DNA from: Larix kaempferi
Taxonomy: Eukaryota > Streptophyta > Pinopsida > Pinales > Pinaceae
Reading direction: 5' to 3'
Length of the DNA stretch: 64,000 nucleotides
Assembly: GCA_027924585.1 (NCBI GenBank)
Contig: BSBM01000870.1
Location: 1,736,001 to 1,800,000, forward strand
Positions 14,101 through 26,100 of this stretch are shown piece after piece. Every line of letters begins with the position of its first letter. Positions within the stretch are counted from its first letter, which is position 1. Below the pieces are notes generated by a model. It saw only the letters and a program-made list of their open reading frames with translations, did no database searches and was not told the DNA's origin. Made by a program: the position numbers and the translations under genes.

Positions 14101-17100
14101 CACAAATGGCCCAATGACTCACCCAAATGTGTTAGGGAAGGGGACGACTCCATCAAGTAGTCAAAACGGCCCTCTAGAATCATCCAAATCTAATCTCAAA
14201 TGCCCAAAATGTGAAAGGAAAGTCTCACATGTGTGGGAGGAGGGGTCTAGGAGTCTCCCAAGCCCCTAGAATGTTACATACATAGCCACCAATTTGTCTA
14301 GGAGAGTGACGTCCTCTTCATGTGTGCTAGGAGACATAAGATGAACACCATCTCAAGTGTAGCACTCCATCCAAATGTGCCTAATAATCATCAAACACAC
14401 CAAATCAAGTCATAGCATGTGTTTAAATAAGATCTCTCTTGTGGAATAAGGCTAACCATCATCAAAACTTAGTCAATGTTCATCTAATATGACAATAATA
14501 GTCAAGATATAAGCTACAAACACACTTTATCTAATAACTCAATAAAATAATTTTGCCCATCCAAGTCTAGCAGTAGTATAACCCTGAAACAATAAAATTG
14601 TTTCTTACCGAAACTTCCAACGCAAATAAGACAAATGCTCCATAAAAGATAATAATAATATTTATTGATAGAAGATATGATCAATATTTTTACAATATTG
14701 AGACTTTATATAAGCTCATTGTGTCTTCCTATAAAGACACATCTTTTGACCCTTTTAATTAATTACTTATTTAATTATTATTTATTAATATTACTATTAA
14801 TTGTTATTATTTATATATATATATTTATAATGTTATATATATATTTTTATATAACATTGCCTTCCTCTTAGAGATGCTTTGTCCTCAAAGCATGATTATG
14901 GAAGACTTTTATCCTTTGTTCTTGCTTGTACGGCTTTCTCGTGATCTTCTGTGTTGATAGCTGTGACACTGTAGAATTTTCTGCACTAAATTGACTGCTG
15001 GTTTGTGTTAACAGTTTGTGGTTTTCATTCCCAGTCGGTTATGCATAGACTGGAAACTACTTATAAAATTTTACTGTAACAGTCAAACACTCAAAATAAT
15101 GCTACTAACAGGCAGAAACACATTTTAAACATTTACACATGAAAATAGACTCAGAGATTTTTGGCCAAATCGAGCCCTGGAAAAACCCCCACGGGGAAAA
15201 CCAGTTGAGAGAGAGAGAGATTTATTATTTCTTCAGCAGCAAAAATAGGATAGTAATACATAAAGAATACAACTTATCTCCACTCAGGAAATACACCCAC
15301 AGAGCTGCCTCGAAATGTGTGCTGAGACAGACTCAGAAATTGTGCCAATATCAGGCTGATATTAATGCTGTACTCTCCTTGCAAACAGTGCAGAATCCAC
15401 CTCGATTTCTGTGCCCTGCTGTCCCTCGAATTCTGTGCTAAAATCACCCTCAAAATCCGTACTGGAAGGTAACAGTGGTACGGTCTGTACGGACCTGCTG
15501 TACCCTGCTGCTTCTCGAAACCCGTGCAAACTCAGCCCAAACTTTCTGTCAGTTGCCTCGATAACAGAGCCAGAATTTAAAGCCTCGAAATGTGTGCCGA
15601 GAACCTTGAAAACTGTGCCCAGGAAACCCTCGAACTGCGTGTTGAAGGATGTGACTGCTGTACGGTTTAACTCCTCGGGATTCGTGCTGAAGATGAATGC
15701 TGCTAGCTAGAACTCGGTGCTGATAATAAATGCTGAGTGCATGCCTCGGAATCTGAGCCAATATTAAATGCTGAGCTTGTGCCTGGAAATTCGTGCCAAT
15801 GGAAATGGCAGTCTCGATTTCTGTGCTGGTGCCCTAGCTCCTCTCACTCGACCTCTCTCTCTTCAAAAATCACAAAAAAAGTGAAGTGAATGAGCCTCCC
15901 TCATGCTTTTTACTAACCCTAAGTGGTTATCAAATCCAACGGTGGAAATAGACTCAATCCAATGGCTAGGATGAGATGAGAGCAAAAATCACTTTAATTA
16001 ATTCACTTAAATAAATTATTTGCTCACCCACTTTAACTTTAGCAAAAAGTGACTTTAAAAATATAAAGTCTCATTAATGTGTTTTTAATGTGAGGGTCAC
16101 TTTTCCCCCTCCTTAGTGACTTAGGCTAAGAATCACTAGGGGAACACATCCCAAGGTACAAAACTAACAGACACTTGACGAAACGAGTCGATATGAGCTA
16201 TGAATTCCTAAGAAAAAATGTCGCATTGTATGTGAAGTGGTCCATCCGAGATCTATCTTCCTTGGAGTTGTTTGTTGATCGATTTGATGAATTTAGAACT
16301 TCTCGTTTTCTGCTTCCACTTAGTTTGTTTATTTTGTCTCCACTCTATTTTGAAATCACCACTCTTTTGACTTTGTCGTTGGTCACATCGATTCTTATGA
16401 TTTGGATGATAATAAGGCATATTAATCTTTTGTGATTGTTCCTTTGATCCATCTATTTTTGATGTTTTTGGCGATGTGACAATATGATAGTTCTTCTGAA
16501 TGTGAGCATTGACGAGCTCTGTATTGCTTCCCTTTTCTGATGTTTGAATTTGAGCCTTTGATGACTTCTCTATTGCGTCAGTCATCGTTTCCTTGTCAAC
16601 TAATGATCCCTTGCGATCTAAATTTTCTTGTAGCGATTTCTTATCATGCTTTAGTTTTCTAATTTGTATGAGTAAATCTTGATTGTGTCTTCTTAATCGT
16701 AAGAGTTCTTCCTTATAATTTGACTTGTCGACTTCATTTTGAGCATCTTGATTCTCTTGCTCTCTTTCTCTTATCGTTTTTATTTGCTCTAGTAATTCCT
16801 CATTAACCTTTGTCAAGGAGGAATTTTCTTCGTCTTTCTTTGATAATTTTTGTTGAAGATCTTGAATCTCTTCTTCCAACATTTTATTGCACTGTGATTA
16901 TCCTTTGTCTTCTTGACTTCAACCAACAATTTTTGATGATGATCTCTTAGACGAGAGATCTCTTCATCTCTTTCCTGTATGTCCTTGCCAGTTTTCTTTT
17001 TCGTGGTTTCAAATTCCTTAATTTGTGTGATGGAATCCTGAATACGAGCTTTCAATTTTTAATTTTTTGTCCTTATTAAACTATTAAAATACTTCTCTTT

Positions 17101-20100
17101 GTCATTTTGAAACTGTAGTTTTTCATTACTTTCCTTGTAGTACTGAACCTCGCCTTCCAATTTCCGTATTTGTGATTGACCTCGATTTTCTTTCATAATA
17201 AAATATTTGCTACAAATCGGATAGGGGCGATTGTTATTTTTAAAAACTAACACATACTCGAATTCTAATTCGCAATGAGGTCACTTAGTCCAAAATTTGG
17301 ACTTGTATATGGAATCCATAATTAACCGCTCACTTCTATGCAAATGGCTTCAATGAATTCTATTTGTTACTTCTTCAGCGATAGATAGTCTTCTTTTGAA
17401 TTTTTCGGTGATAAATGTTCTTCTTGAGACAAAATTATTCTTTTAACTTGAATTTCTGTCTTCTTCTTTTGACGTTTTTGGTATTTTTTTTTACCAAATA
17501 GTAACTACTATAATAATAATTATTATAAAATAATAAATTATTATTATATAGTTTTAATAATTTTTTTTTTGTAAAAATATCGTCTTCTTTTTTCTTTTAA
17601 TTAATAATTGTAATTACAATTATTAAATATTAACTATAATTATTATTATTAATGTTTAATAACGATAATAATAATATAATAGTAATATATACATATATAT
17701 ATATATATATACCGAAATGAAAGGGTTAAGCCAAGGAGGGTGGGCGCAACGATGGATGGCGGAGATGGAGAAGTGGCAAGGACGTGAGGTATGGCGCAGG
17801 TGGGCAATGAACCGAGTGTGGTGTGTAGCAGTGTGAAGATGGAATGGGAGGTCGTGATTGGTGGGGGCGAAGCTTGAATGGGGCGACAAAGTGAAGAGGA
17901 GGGAGATCGAGCCGACAGAGGCAGGAGGCAGTGATGGCAGCATGGAGGGTCGTGGGGCAAGCAGGCGGAGTCAGAAGAGGGTTGCGGGAGTGTGCAGCGT
18001 GCGGTGAGGGAGGAGCTCGACGAAGGAGGGATGTGGGGTTGGCGCGTGGATTTGGGAAGGAAGGAGGGCGCAATCAGATGTGGGAGCGTGCAAGAGGAGA
18101 GATGGTGCGATTGTAGTGGGAGGGTGTTGGGGTGGATGGCAGAGAGGGAGCAGCTAGCAGCACGCCGGGATGCGCAGGGGTTGCAGTGAAGGAGGTCACT
18201 GGTGGTAGCCCGTGGCAAGAATGGAGTGCGGTGAAAGGAAAGTGACGCTGGTTGAAGGAAGGGAGGGCGGACGTGGTGTGACGAGGGAGGTTGAGGCGTA
18301 GTGCAGTGGGAAAGGGAGAGGCGACAAATATAGGGGATGTGTGGAGGACGCAGCAGGGAGGCCGGTGCATGGGATTGGTGTTAGGAAGGAGGGTTGAAGT
18401 TGTGTGAAGGTGAAATGAGGTGTGCGGACAATGGCAAGTGAGATTGTAGAGGAGGTGCAACGATGGAGAGGAAAGTGGACAACTGTTGATGGTATGACCA
18501 AAGGCCAAGTTGCGGAGAAACTCCGAGAAGGATTTGTGGCCCAAGACCCGAATCAAACCCAAGAAGGGGCTCTGATACCAATGAAACAATAAAATTGTTT
18601 CTTACAGAAACTTCCAACGTAAATAAGACAAGTGCTCCATAAAAGATAGTAATGATATTTTTTGATAAAAGATATGATCAATATTTTTACAAGATTGGGA
18701 CTTTATATAAGCCCATCGTGTCTTCCTATAAAGACACATCTTTTGACCCTTTTAATAAATTACTTATTTAATTATTATTTATTAATATTACTATTAATTG
18801 TTATTATATATATATATATTTATAATGTTATATATATATTTTTTATATAACAAATCCTTAAAACCCTTTTACTTGCGAGAGTCTTAAGCCAACATGCATA
18901 GCAAAACTTAAGCATGCATAGCTCAACTTACCAAAGTCAAGTGAGGGTGGATGAGTGAAGTACCTACATAGGGAAGAAAGGGGGTCTTTGTGAAATAACC
19001 ATCCTAGTAACATAAATATGTTGGTCTATCCTTAACTTTCAAGAGTTATGATTTTTTGATGCTTTTCCACATTATTGCCTAAGGAAGTGTTGTCATGGGT
19101 GATCCATCCTCACGCTTTGATATTGTGATCCCTTTTACTTTCATTTTTCCTTTGACATTTCATTTATTTGCATTTCATTTAGCCCTTTCATTGCTTTAGT
19201 CCCTTTTTCTTTAGATATGGCTTAGACAACTTGTCACAAGGGAACCTAGCTTTTGTGATGGGGAGTATTTGCCATGATTATTTCCATTTCCATTAATTTA
19301 TTCAACAAATCCTTTTTTAGGAGAGTACAAGACTCTTTTAGCTTTATTTCAGGCATTCATACATTGGAATAGTAATGAGACCATGTATTATCACTAAGGA
19401 TAGATTGTTCACAAAGGGGAAATATGAAGGGGATGGGTAAATTGTCTAGTGAGATTAAAACTGGCTAGGAAAAATATGATGAGATGGATGAAAATCACTT
19501 GACCTAGTTCACTAAGGTACAAATTAACCTTTTACTAACACAGTAAGCTAGAAGAACCGCACTAAGGTTAGACTAAGAGACAAGCAACAATTTAAGTATA
19601 TGATTCATCATAAATCATACATGTAACATCTCATGCTAATATATTGTCATATCCGAAAACATTCTAAGGACAAATGAAGGTTAGAAAATATCACATCTCT
19701 AGAAAATCAAGCATTGTCCCCAACTGGGCATATCATAGCACATGGTGTTAAAATCAGTGCAGCTGCGAGACCCATTCTCAGAGAGGATGGTACCTTAATC
19801 AGTTAACTAGGGTTCCTAGTCAAGTTAACCAGGCAGAGTAGAGAGTAAGACCCTAGAAGGTGCCCTACGCCCCCAGCTGTCTCCTGGGGTTCTTGGTCGG
19901 GGACCAAGCAAGTTGATGCTATGGAAAAGTCCCTAGCATGTCGCTAGGGCCCCTATTTGTCTTTAGGGTATTCTAGTCTGGGACCAGAGAGTTTCTTGGT
20001 CACGAGGACCAAGCAGATACTGCAGGTTGAGATAGAGACATCCTGGTCTACGACCAGGTAGATTCTTGGTCACGAGGACCAAGTAGGTCCAGCAGGTGGT

Positions 20101-23100
20101 TTCAGTCTAGGACTGAAAGCTCAGCCTGGGGCTGAGCGCCATTTCTTGAGAATGGAGGTTCTTGGTCAGTTACCAAGATGATGATGTGTGATGTACTCTT
20201 CTCCTAGGTCTTTGAGATGGTTGAGTTAGATGGCCTTCTCAAGGGACTGGCCACCCCTTGATGAAGCCACTATTATTTAACCTTAGGAGCAGTGTCTAGA
20301 GGACCACATGATCACATCATCCAATGTGGACCCTTCCTCATACAATGATGATGAACTGTCAGGTTATTTGGAACACTTGTACATTTAAGAGAGAGATGAT
20401 TGGTTGTGCTCCACCTTGATTGATTGAATTTTGGTCCTTACACCTTGTTGATTATTTGTCTTGTGGTACCTTGTCTTTGATAGGGTCATTTACCCACCTT
20501 CAGTTATCTTTTGATTTGTACCACCTTTGATGTTTTTGGTCTTGTTATCACACAACTTGTAGTTGTCCCTAAAGGTTATCCTATCCAGGATGGTAGAGGC
20601 GTTGGACAACTAAAGAGGTGACCCAAGAGATGCCACGGTTCCCAATGCAATTGGTTGTCACGCTAATTGAGGCACTCTTCAGTTTAGATCTACCCTAAGC
20701 AAGACCAAGGGGGAGACCCTAGCTAACCTATGAAGGCTAGCCAACCCACTCAAAACCTCCTAGGGAAATGTGAAGTTGAAATATGAAGAGATCAAGAGTG
20801 AAAGATCTAGATCTAGAATGGATAAGTGGTCCCAATGAGTTAGGGCTTGGTTGAAGAGGCTTATGATACGGACAAATGTTCAACCAATGAAAGATAAGGC
20901 CACTTATAGGTTTTAAAATAGTAGATCTAATGCCAAGTAAAAATATCCAACTGGGGCCCACCCTTCAAATAAGGAAAATAACCAAAATAGAGTCCACAAG
21001 GTGAAGATCAAGATGAAATGGCACTAGAGGTTTACTATTCAATGGATCTAATGTTTTGACGAGGAACAAGCAATACCCAAATTGTGGATCAAGCAAAAGC
21101 CCACCTACCCAACAAGTGCGACCTCCCTTGGAGAGGCCCAGTGCCTTAGATTAGGGGGTAAATGGAGTTTGATGCTCACCAAAATTTAGATCCAAGGTTT
21201 ATTAATTAATATTTATGTGAGTTTTAATTATTAAGCCCAAACAATCGCTAGATCTCCATAGATCTGAAAAAAAATGAGGGTTTTGATTTTAAGGGTTTTT
21301 AGATCTAGAGAATAAATGGCTAGGTTAGACGAATAAAATATGTACCTCTCAAGTGTACCTGGATAATGAAAATGGATGCCGATTATGACGAGGATTACTT
21401 CCACAAAGATCAAATGAAGGAATTTGTAGTTTCTCTTGCTTATGCGTTTTGCCCAAGTCCACAAGTGCGCCCCTCTCTTCCTGCAAAACCAAGAAGGCAA
21501 AGCTCAATTAGCACAACAAAAATGAGGGTAGATGCAAACAAGAAGTAAAATGATAGAGAATGATTGGTACAAAGACAAAACCACTCCTTGTTTAACCCAA
21601 GATCCGAGAGAAGATAGCAGGGTGAGCCTCCCCACCAATGCACACTCCTTCCAAATCGTCTTCTTGCCCTACAGATCGATGTAGTGGAGAAAAATACAAG
21701 ATAGCTACAAAAATCCATCAGTGCAATGGAAAAGCATTTACAATCATCATAGCCAAACACCCATCTTAAGATCCAAGCATGTACTCAAAAGACATTTCTT
21801 CTATTCCAATAGCCAAGAGCCAAAAATCTCTAGATGCCTTTACAATAGGGGGGCCTCTTCCTTAAATAGGAGAGAGACCAAAACTCTAACCACTTTTCAA
21901 AATAAGTGGTGGAGATCAAAAGATAAAATAATACAATTAACGACTAAGATGAGCCGGTACACTATAACATGGATCGCTCACTAAAGGGGGGTGCGCACTC
22001 ACTAAAAGAGGGCCCTAGGGGGGTGCGCACCACATAGAAGTGACTAAAACACAAGTGTGCCACATAAGATGACTAGGACAAGTGACTAGGAGCACATGGT
22101 GGGGCTAGGAGGTCTTATTTTCCTTCACTAGCATCACCCCATGGCACAATGATATAACATAAGAATCAATAATCATGTCCAAGTGACTAAATGATCAAAT
22201 TGTGGCCCCCTCAATTAAGAGAAGAATACATCAAAACACATCGCGGAGAGTGTGTGGACCCCACTAAATGCTGCAATCTGATCCTGAAGGAGTGGGACAC
22301 ATCACAGGTGACCTATGAACAGACCTCATGCCAAAACCTTGCCTCAATAACCCAAATCGATTTCCTTAATGACCTTTTTATTCCATTTTTAATCCACCTG
22401 AAAAACCATCAAACTACTCGTAGCTCACTGCCTGATGCCTGGACACAAAATATGACTGCACCATCATGTCCAGAGAGGGGGTAATATGGTAATAACAAGT
22501 GGCTGGACCACCCCTCTCCTCTGTAGCGCCCTAGGTAAATGTGCTCACTCAGTGCAATTGTTGGACAAGCCATCTCTGAATGGCCAAACTGGTCAATAGG
22601 TGAAAAACTGATCAAATCATCACTGAAAGTGACAGAAACTGAAAACTGAGTGTCTCAATGGATCCATAAGACCCAAAGTTACTAAAGATGAGTACCCATA
22701 CACCTTGTGGCAACTTGTAAGATCATCTATAGCATCTACCATATCCGGACAATAATAATATAATGGTTTGGAAATAACAGTAATCAATAAAAAATGTATC
22801 AACCATCATCTAAAACCTGTGTCCAATATATGGAGTCATCAAAAGGTGTATCAAATACCATAAATCATCATCACATAACATCACTTGTCCAACTCATCAC
22901 AGATCCCAAGGTTGACTTGGTCAAACTAGGTTTGACCAGGTCAAAACTGATCAAAATATGACCCAGGCTAGAATAGCCTGTTGCTGCAAGTGCAAATGGT
23001 TAGAACATGCTCTTTTAATCATTCTCATGGCAAGAATTAAAGTATTAAGAATCATTTCACTGGCACTTAATAGATAATTATAGTTAAGCATAAGTTTTAA

Positions 23101-26100
23101 ATAATAATTTACTTACAAAAGAACCTCAAGGATATACTCATTCTGAAGACATCATCAATTTGCTAGCAAAGGGTGAAGGCTAAGGATGCAAAGCTAGGCA
23201 AAAGGGGGATGACTTGACTGACTCAACATTGTGATACTTTGGATAAGGGAAAGGGTATTACACACTTAAGCATATGTTGGATAAAGAATACACAGGGAAT
23301 GGCGGTGTCTCACAAATGGGTAAGTTGTTTAGAGAAGTGCTGATTCAACCTTGGCAAATGTCTATAATTCACATCATTACATTTCAATTCCTTGGCCAAC
23401 AGTTCTTTAGATTTAGCATTTGTTTAGCCACTGCTTTCTTTAGGCCTATACAACCCTTTTGGGGATTTCACCTGTGCTTAGAAGCACAACAACTAAAGCT
23501 TTCATCTAGGGTGTTCTAAGATTTCAATTCATTTAATTTGGCAACCCTTTTGGGGATTTCACCTGTGCTTAGAAGCACAACTACTAAAGCTTTCATCCAG
23601 GGTGCTTTGAGTTTTCATTTCATTTCATTTCACAACCCTTTTGGGGATTTTGCATGTGTTTAGCAACACAACTACTCAAGCTCTCATCCAGGGTGTTTTT
23701 CATTTAAGTTTCAATATACTTTCACACGATATAACAGTAATAAATGATGGTAGTATTGTTTGCTTTAGGTTTTAGTCAACACAAATAAAGCAACTATGGG
23801 AATTTTCCACAATCAAGACCAAACATCGAGGAAACCAACTAGAGTGATCAAGGTATCAAATCCAGCTCACCAAAGGTAAGTTTTGTTGTCAACTCAGAGC
23901 CGAGACACAAACTAACAGGGATGCTATCCAACATAGAGGCAAAAATGGGGAAGTCCTCCATATCACGGGCTAAGGTGTAAGTCAGGGTAAAAACCATAAG
24001 TGGGAAAGACAACGGATGGATGGAGAAAGTGAAGGTGATGCTTAAGCTAGCAAGCCATAAAGGTGGGATTGATCATGTCCACACTCCTAGGAGGGTAAAA
24101 CCAACGAGTATAAAACAAGAGCTTCTAAATGTAAGTAATACGACCATTTAGATAATCAATAAACCAATTTCATTTTTTTTATAGATATACTGCCAGATCA
24201 TAATCACTAGATACTAAGTCAAGCTATCAAAATAACCAAAAGAGCAAGCTAATAAAACCAATGCACATCATATACCTGCTGGGCCATATACCTGTATCTG
24301 CTATCTGGATCAACTGTAACCACTGAGAACAATGCCGCTAAAGCTCCAAGCACTGCACTGCATCTGTATGGAATAAAAGGTCATCTCAGTCATCAAATTT
24401 GAGGTCAAGAGGCTCAGCCTTGGCATAAAATCTATTGCATGTCTGATATAGGGCTGCTCTAATGTGTGAGTGATCATAAATAATGTTGCTCATCATAGCT
24501 GATCTCACTGAAAACAGTGTAAAGACAAAGCTCAAAAATATGCAGATAACTGCTTTGCAATCATGGTAGTCCAGCTACTATGGGTGTGATAACAGGTCTT
24601 ATGGGTACTATGGTTGTTTGACCACGTTTAAGGTATACCCTTGGTCCTATGGGTTATGGGTCATGTAACCACACTTTTGTTATATTGGGTCATGTATTAG
24701 TCCTTGCACTCTCACCTAAATGACCCTAGTACCCTACTTATGTTTTATGTTATTAAATGTGGCTCTTTTATTTTTTATTTTATGATTTTACTTTTTAAGT
24801 GGTACCTTCCTAAATTGATGGAACCCTAACTAATTTAAAGTTTTTATTTTTTATTTTTATCCTTCTAGAAGTCTTTAGGATCCTATATATAGAGTTCTAT
24901 TGTTCCTTATTAAACAACAACATAACATTATTTGTCAGCCTTGTCTTACGCTGCTTGACGTCAAGGATTTATTGGTTATTGCTGTTGTTTGGTCACTTGT
25001 CAAGATCAAAAGTTAATGTGGAAGTCTTTATGCTGATCCTAAATGAAGACGTCAACCTTTGGGAGCTCTACTCAACCCCCCATAATCCTGTTGTGGAAGG
25101 CCGCACCTGCTGATAATTCTTTTTTTGACTAATTCGTGCCCTAATAGAATCTGATATGCTGGTTTGTGACCTGCTCTGCTGTTTGTAGTCAGTTTGAATT
25201 TCGATCTGATTAATGAGGGATCAGATCTGCTTGTTATGACCTGCCTGAGGTCCAATCTACTTGTTGTGATGCCCATTCTGCTTGTTGAGGTCAGATCTGT
25301 TCGCTGGTGCAATTTTTGTGGAGGCCGTGAGGCCTGCAAATCTAAATTGGTGGAGGCCGTGAGCCTTGGGATCTAATCTACTTTTTTATAGTTATCAACC
25401 ATCTTGTTCTAGAATTGATTAGAATTGATCTGAGTATTTCTTTGGAGGCCATAGCTGTTGGGGTCTGCTCTTTGTTTTTATGAAGTGCCCTAAACCTGAT
25501 CCAGATTGCTGAGACCTGTTTTGGTTTGGTTTTTGTACTGAGACCTTGTTGAGGTCTGTTCCTCTGTGTTAAGACTTATTTCAGATCAGATCTTTTGTGT
25601 TGTGATTTTGTTGGTTTACATCTTGTGCTGAGTTTTTGGATCAGACCTCATGTATTAAGTCTTGGTACTGCCATTGTGTTTATGACTGTCTTTGACCTTT
25701 TTGGTTTTACCTCAGCCCAGTCATCTCTCTCTCTGGTTTGTACTTACCCTTTAGTAGGGTCAGTCGGTTCCTGGTGGTGGCTGGCCTCTGAGAGGCATAG
25801 CTTTGTCTGAAAGTAATTTTTTTGAGTATAAAACAGGAAGGTTCTACATTCTAGGTAAGTACCCGAAACTTGTCTTCTTTACTTATGTTAATGTTGATTA
25901 ACTACTGTTAGTAATTACATGTTACTAAAGATTACTTTAACACAGTGACCCAACTGGTAGTGTTAAAGTGGAAAAGTTGAAAGAGATGAAAATTATGTTT
26001 TGTTACTGTTTTACTGTTTAGTTTCAGTACTTGTTTATTACATGTAATTTTGCATTAAAGTATATTGATTTTTATTCTTCTGCATAAAACCCTAACTCTA

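Larger units (their letters stand above)
14585..18852 (-). mobile_element. Non-autonomous LTR retrotransposon with captured gene fragment
   Basis: LTRs of about 272 bp (14585-14856) and 271 bp (18582-18852) start tgaaacaataaaattg and end tataacattg/tataacaaat at the ...aaca edge. TSDs are aaccc (14580-14584) and aatcc (18853-18857), one mismatch. Just inside the right LTR is gctctgatacca (18569-18580), the complement of an initiator-Met tRNA primer site, and just inside the left LTR a pyrimidine run (14857-14868), the complement of a polypurine tract; both put the element on the - strand. Without the nested solo LTR it is about 3.06 kb. No gag, protease, RT or integrase is seen; the only coding content is 16253-17319. 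Confidence 0.85.
20543..24594 (-). mobile_element. 4.05 kb LTR-like unit (family X), copy A, TSD ggtct
   Basis: Starts TGTTATCACACAACTTG and ends GGTGTGATAACA; the last 11 bp are the inverted complement of the first 11. Perfect TSDs ggtct flank it (20538-20542, 24595-24599). Two other copies lie at 31429-52947 (interrupted) and 41546-46024. TG...CA ends, 5-bp TSDs and a TATTTAAG box on the - strand (21861-21868) favour a very long solo LTR over a DNA transposon. No coding domain is present; the small open frames are not conserved between copies. Confidence 0.8.

Noticed and set aside
17649-18589. Long - strand open frames (up to 189 codons) rich in Ser, Pro, His and Leu
   Set aside because: They overlap in all three frames, which is a result of the C/T-rich strand bias of the element leader; no domain and no start context.
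20543-24594. Reading the 4 kb units as DNA transposons because of 11-bp inverted ends
   Set aside because: TG...CA edges, 5-bp TSDs, length and a conserved TATA position fit LTRs better; short inverted ends are normal for LTRs. Kept as an alternative in the finding.
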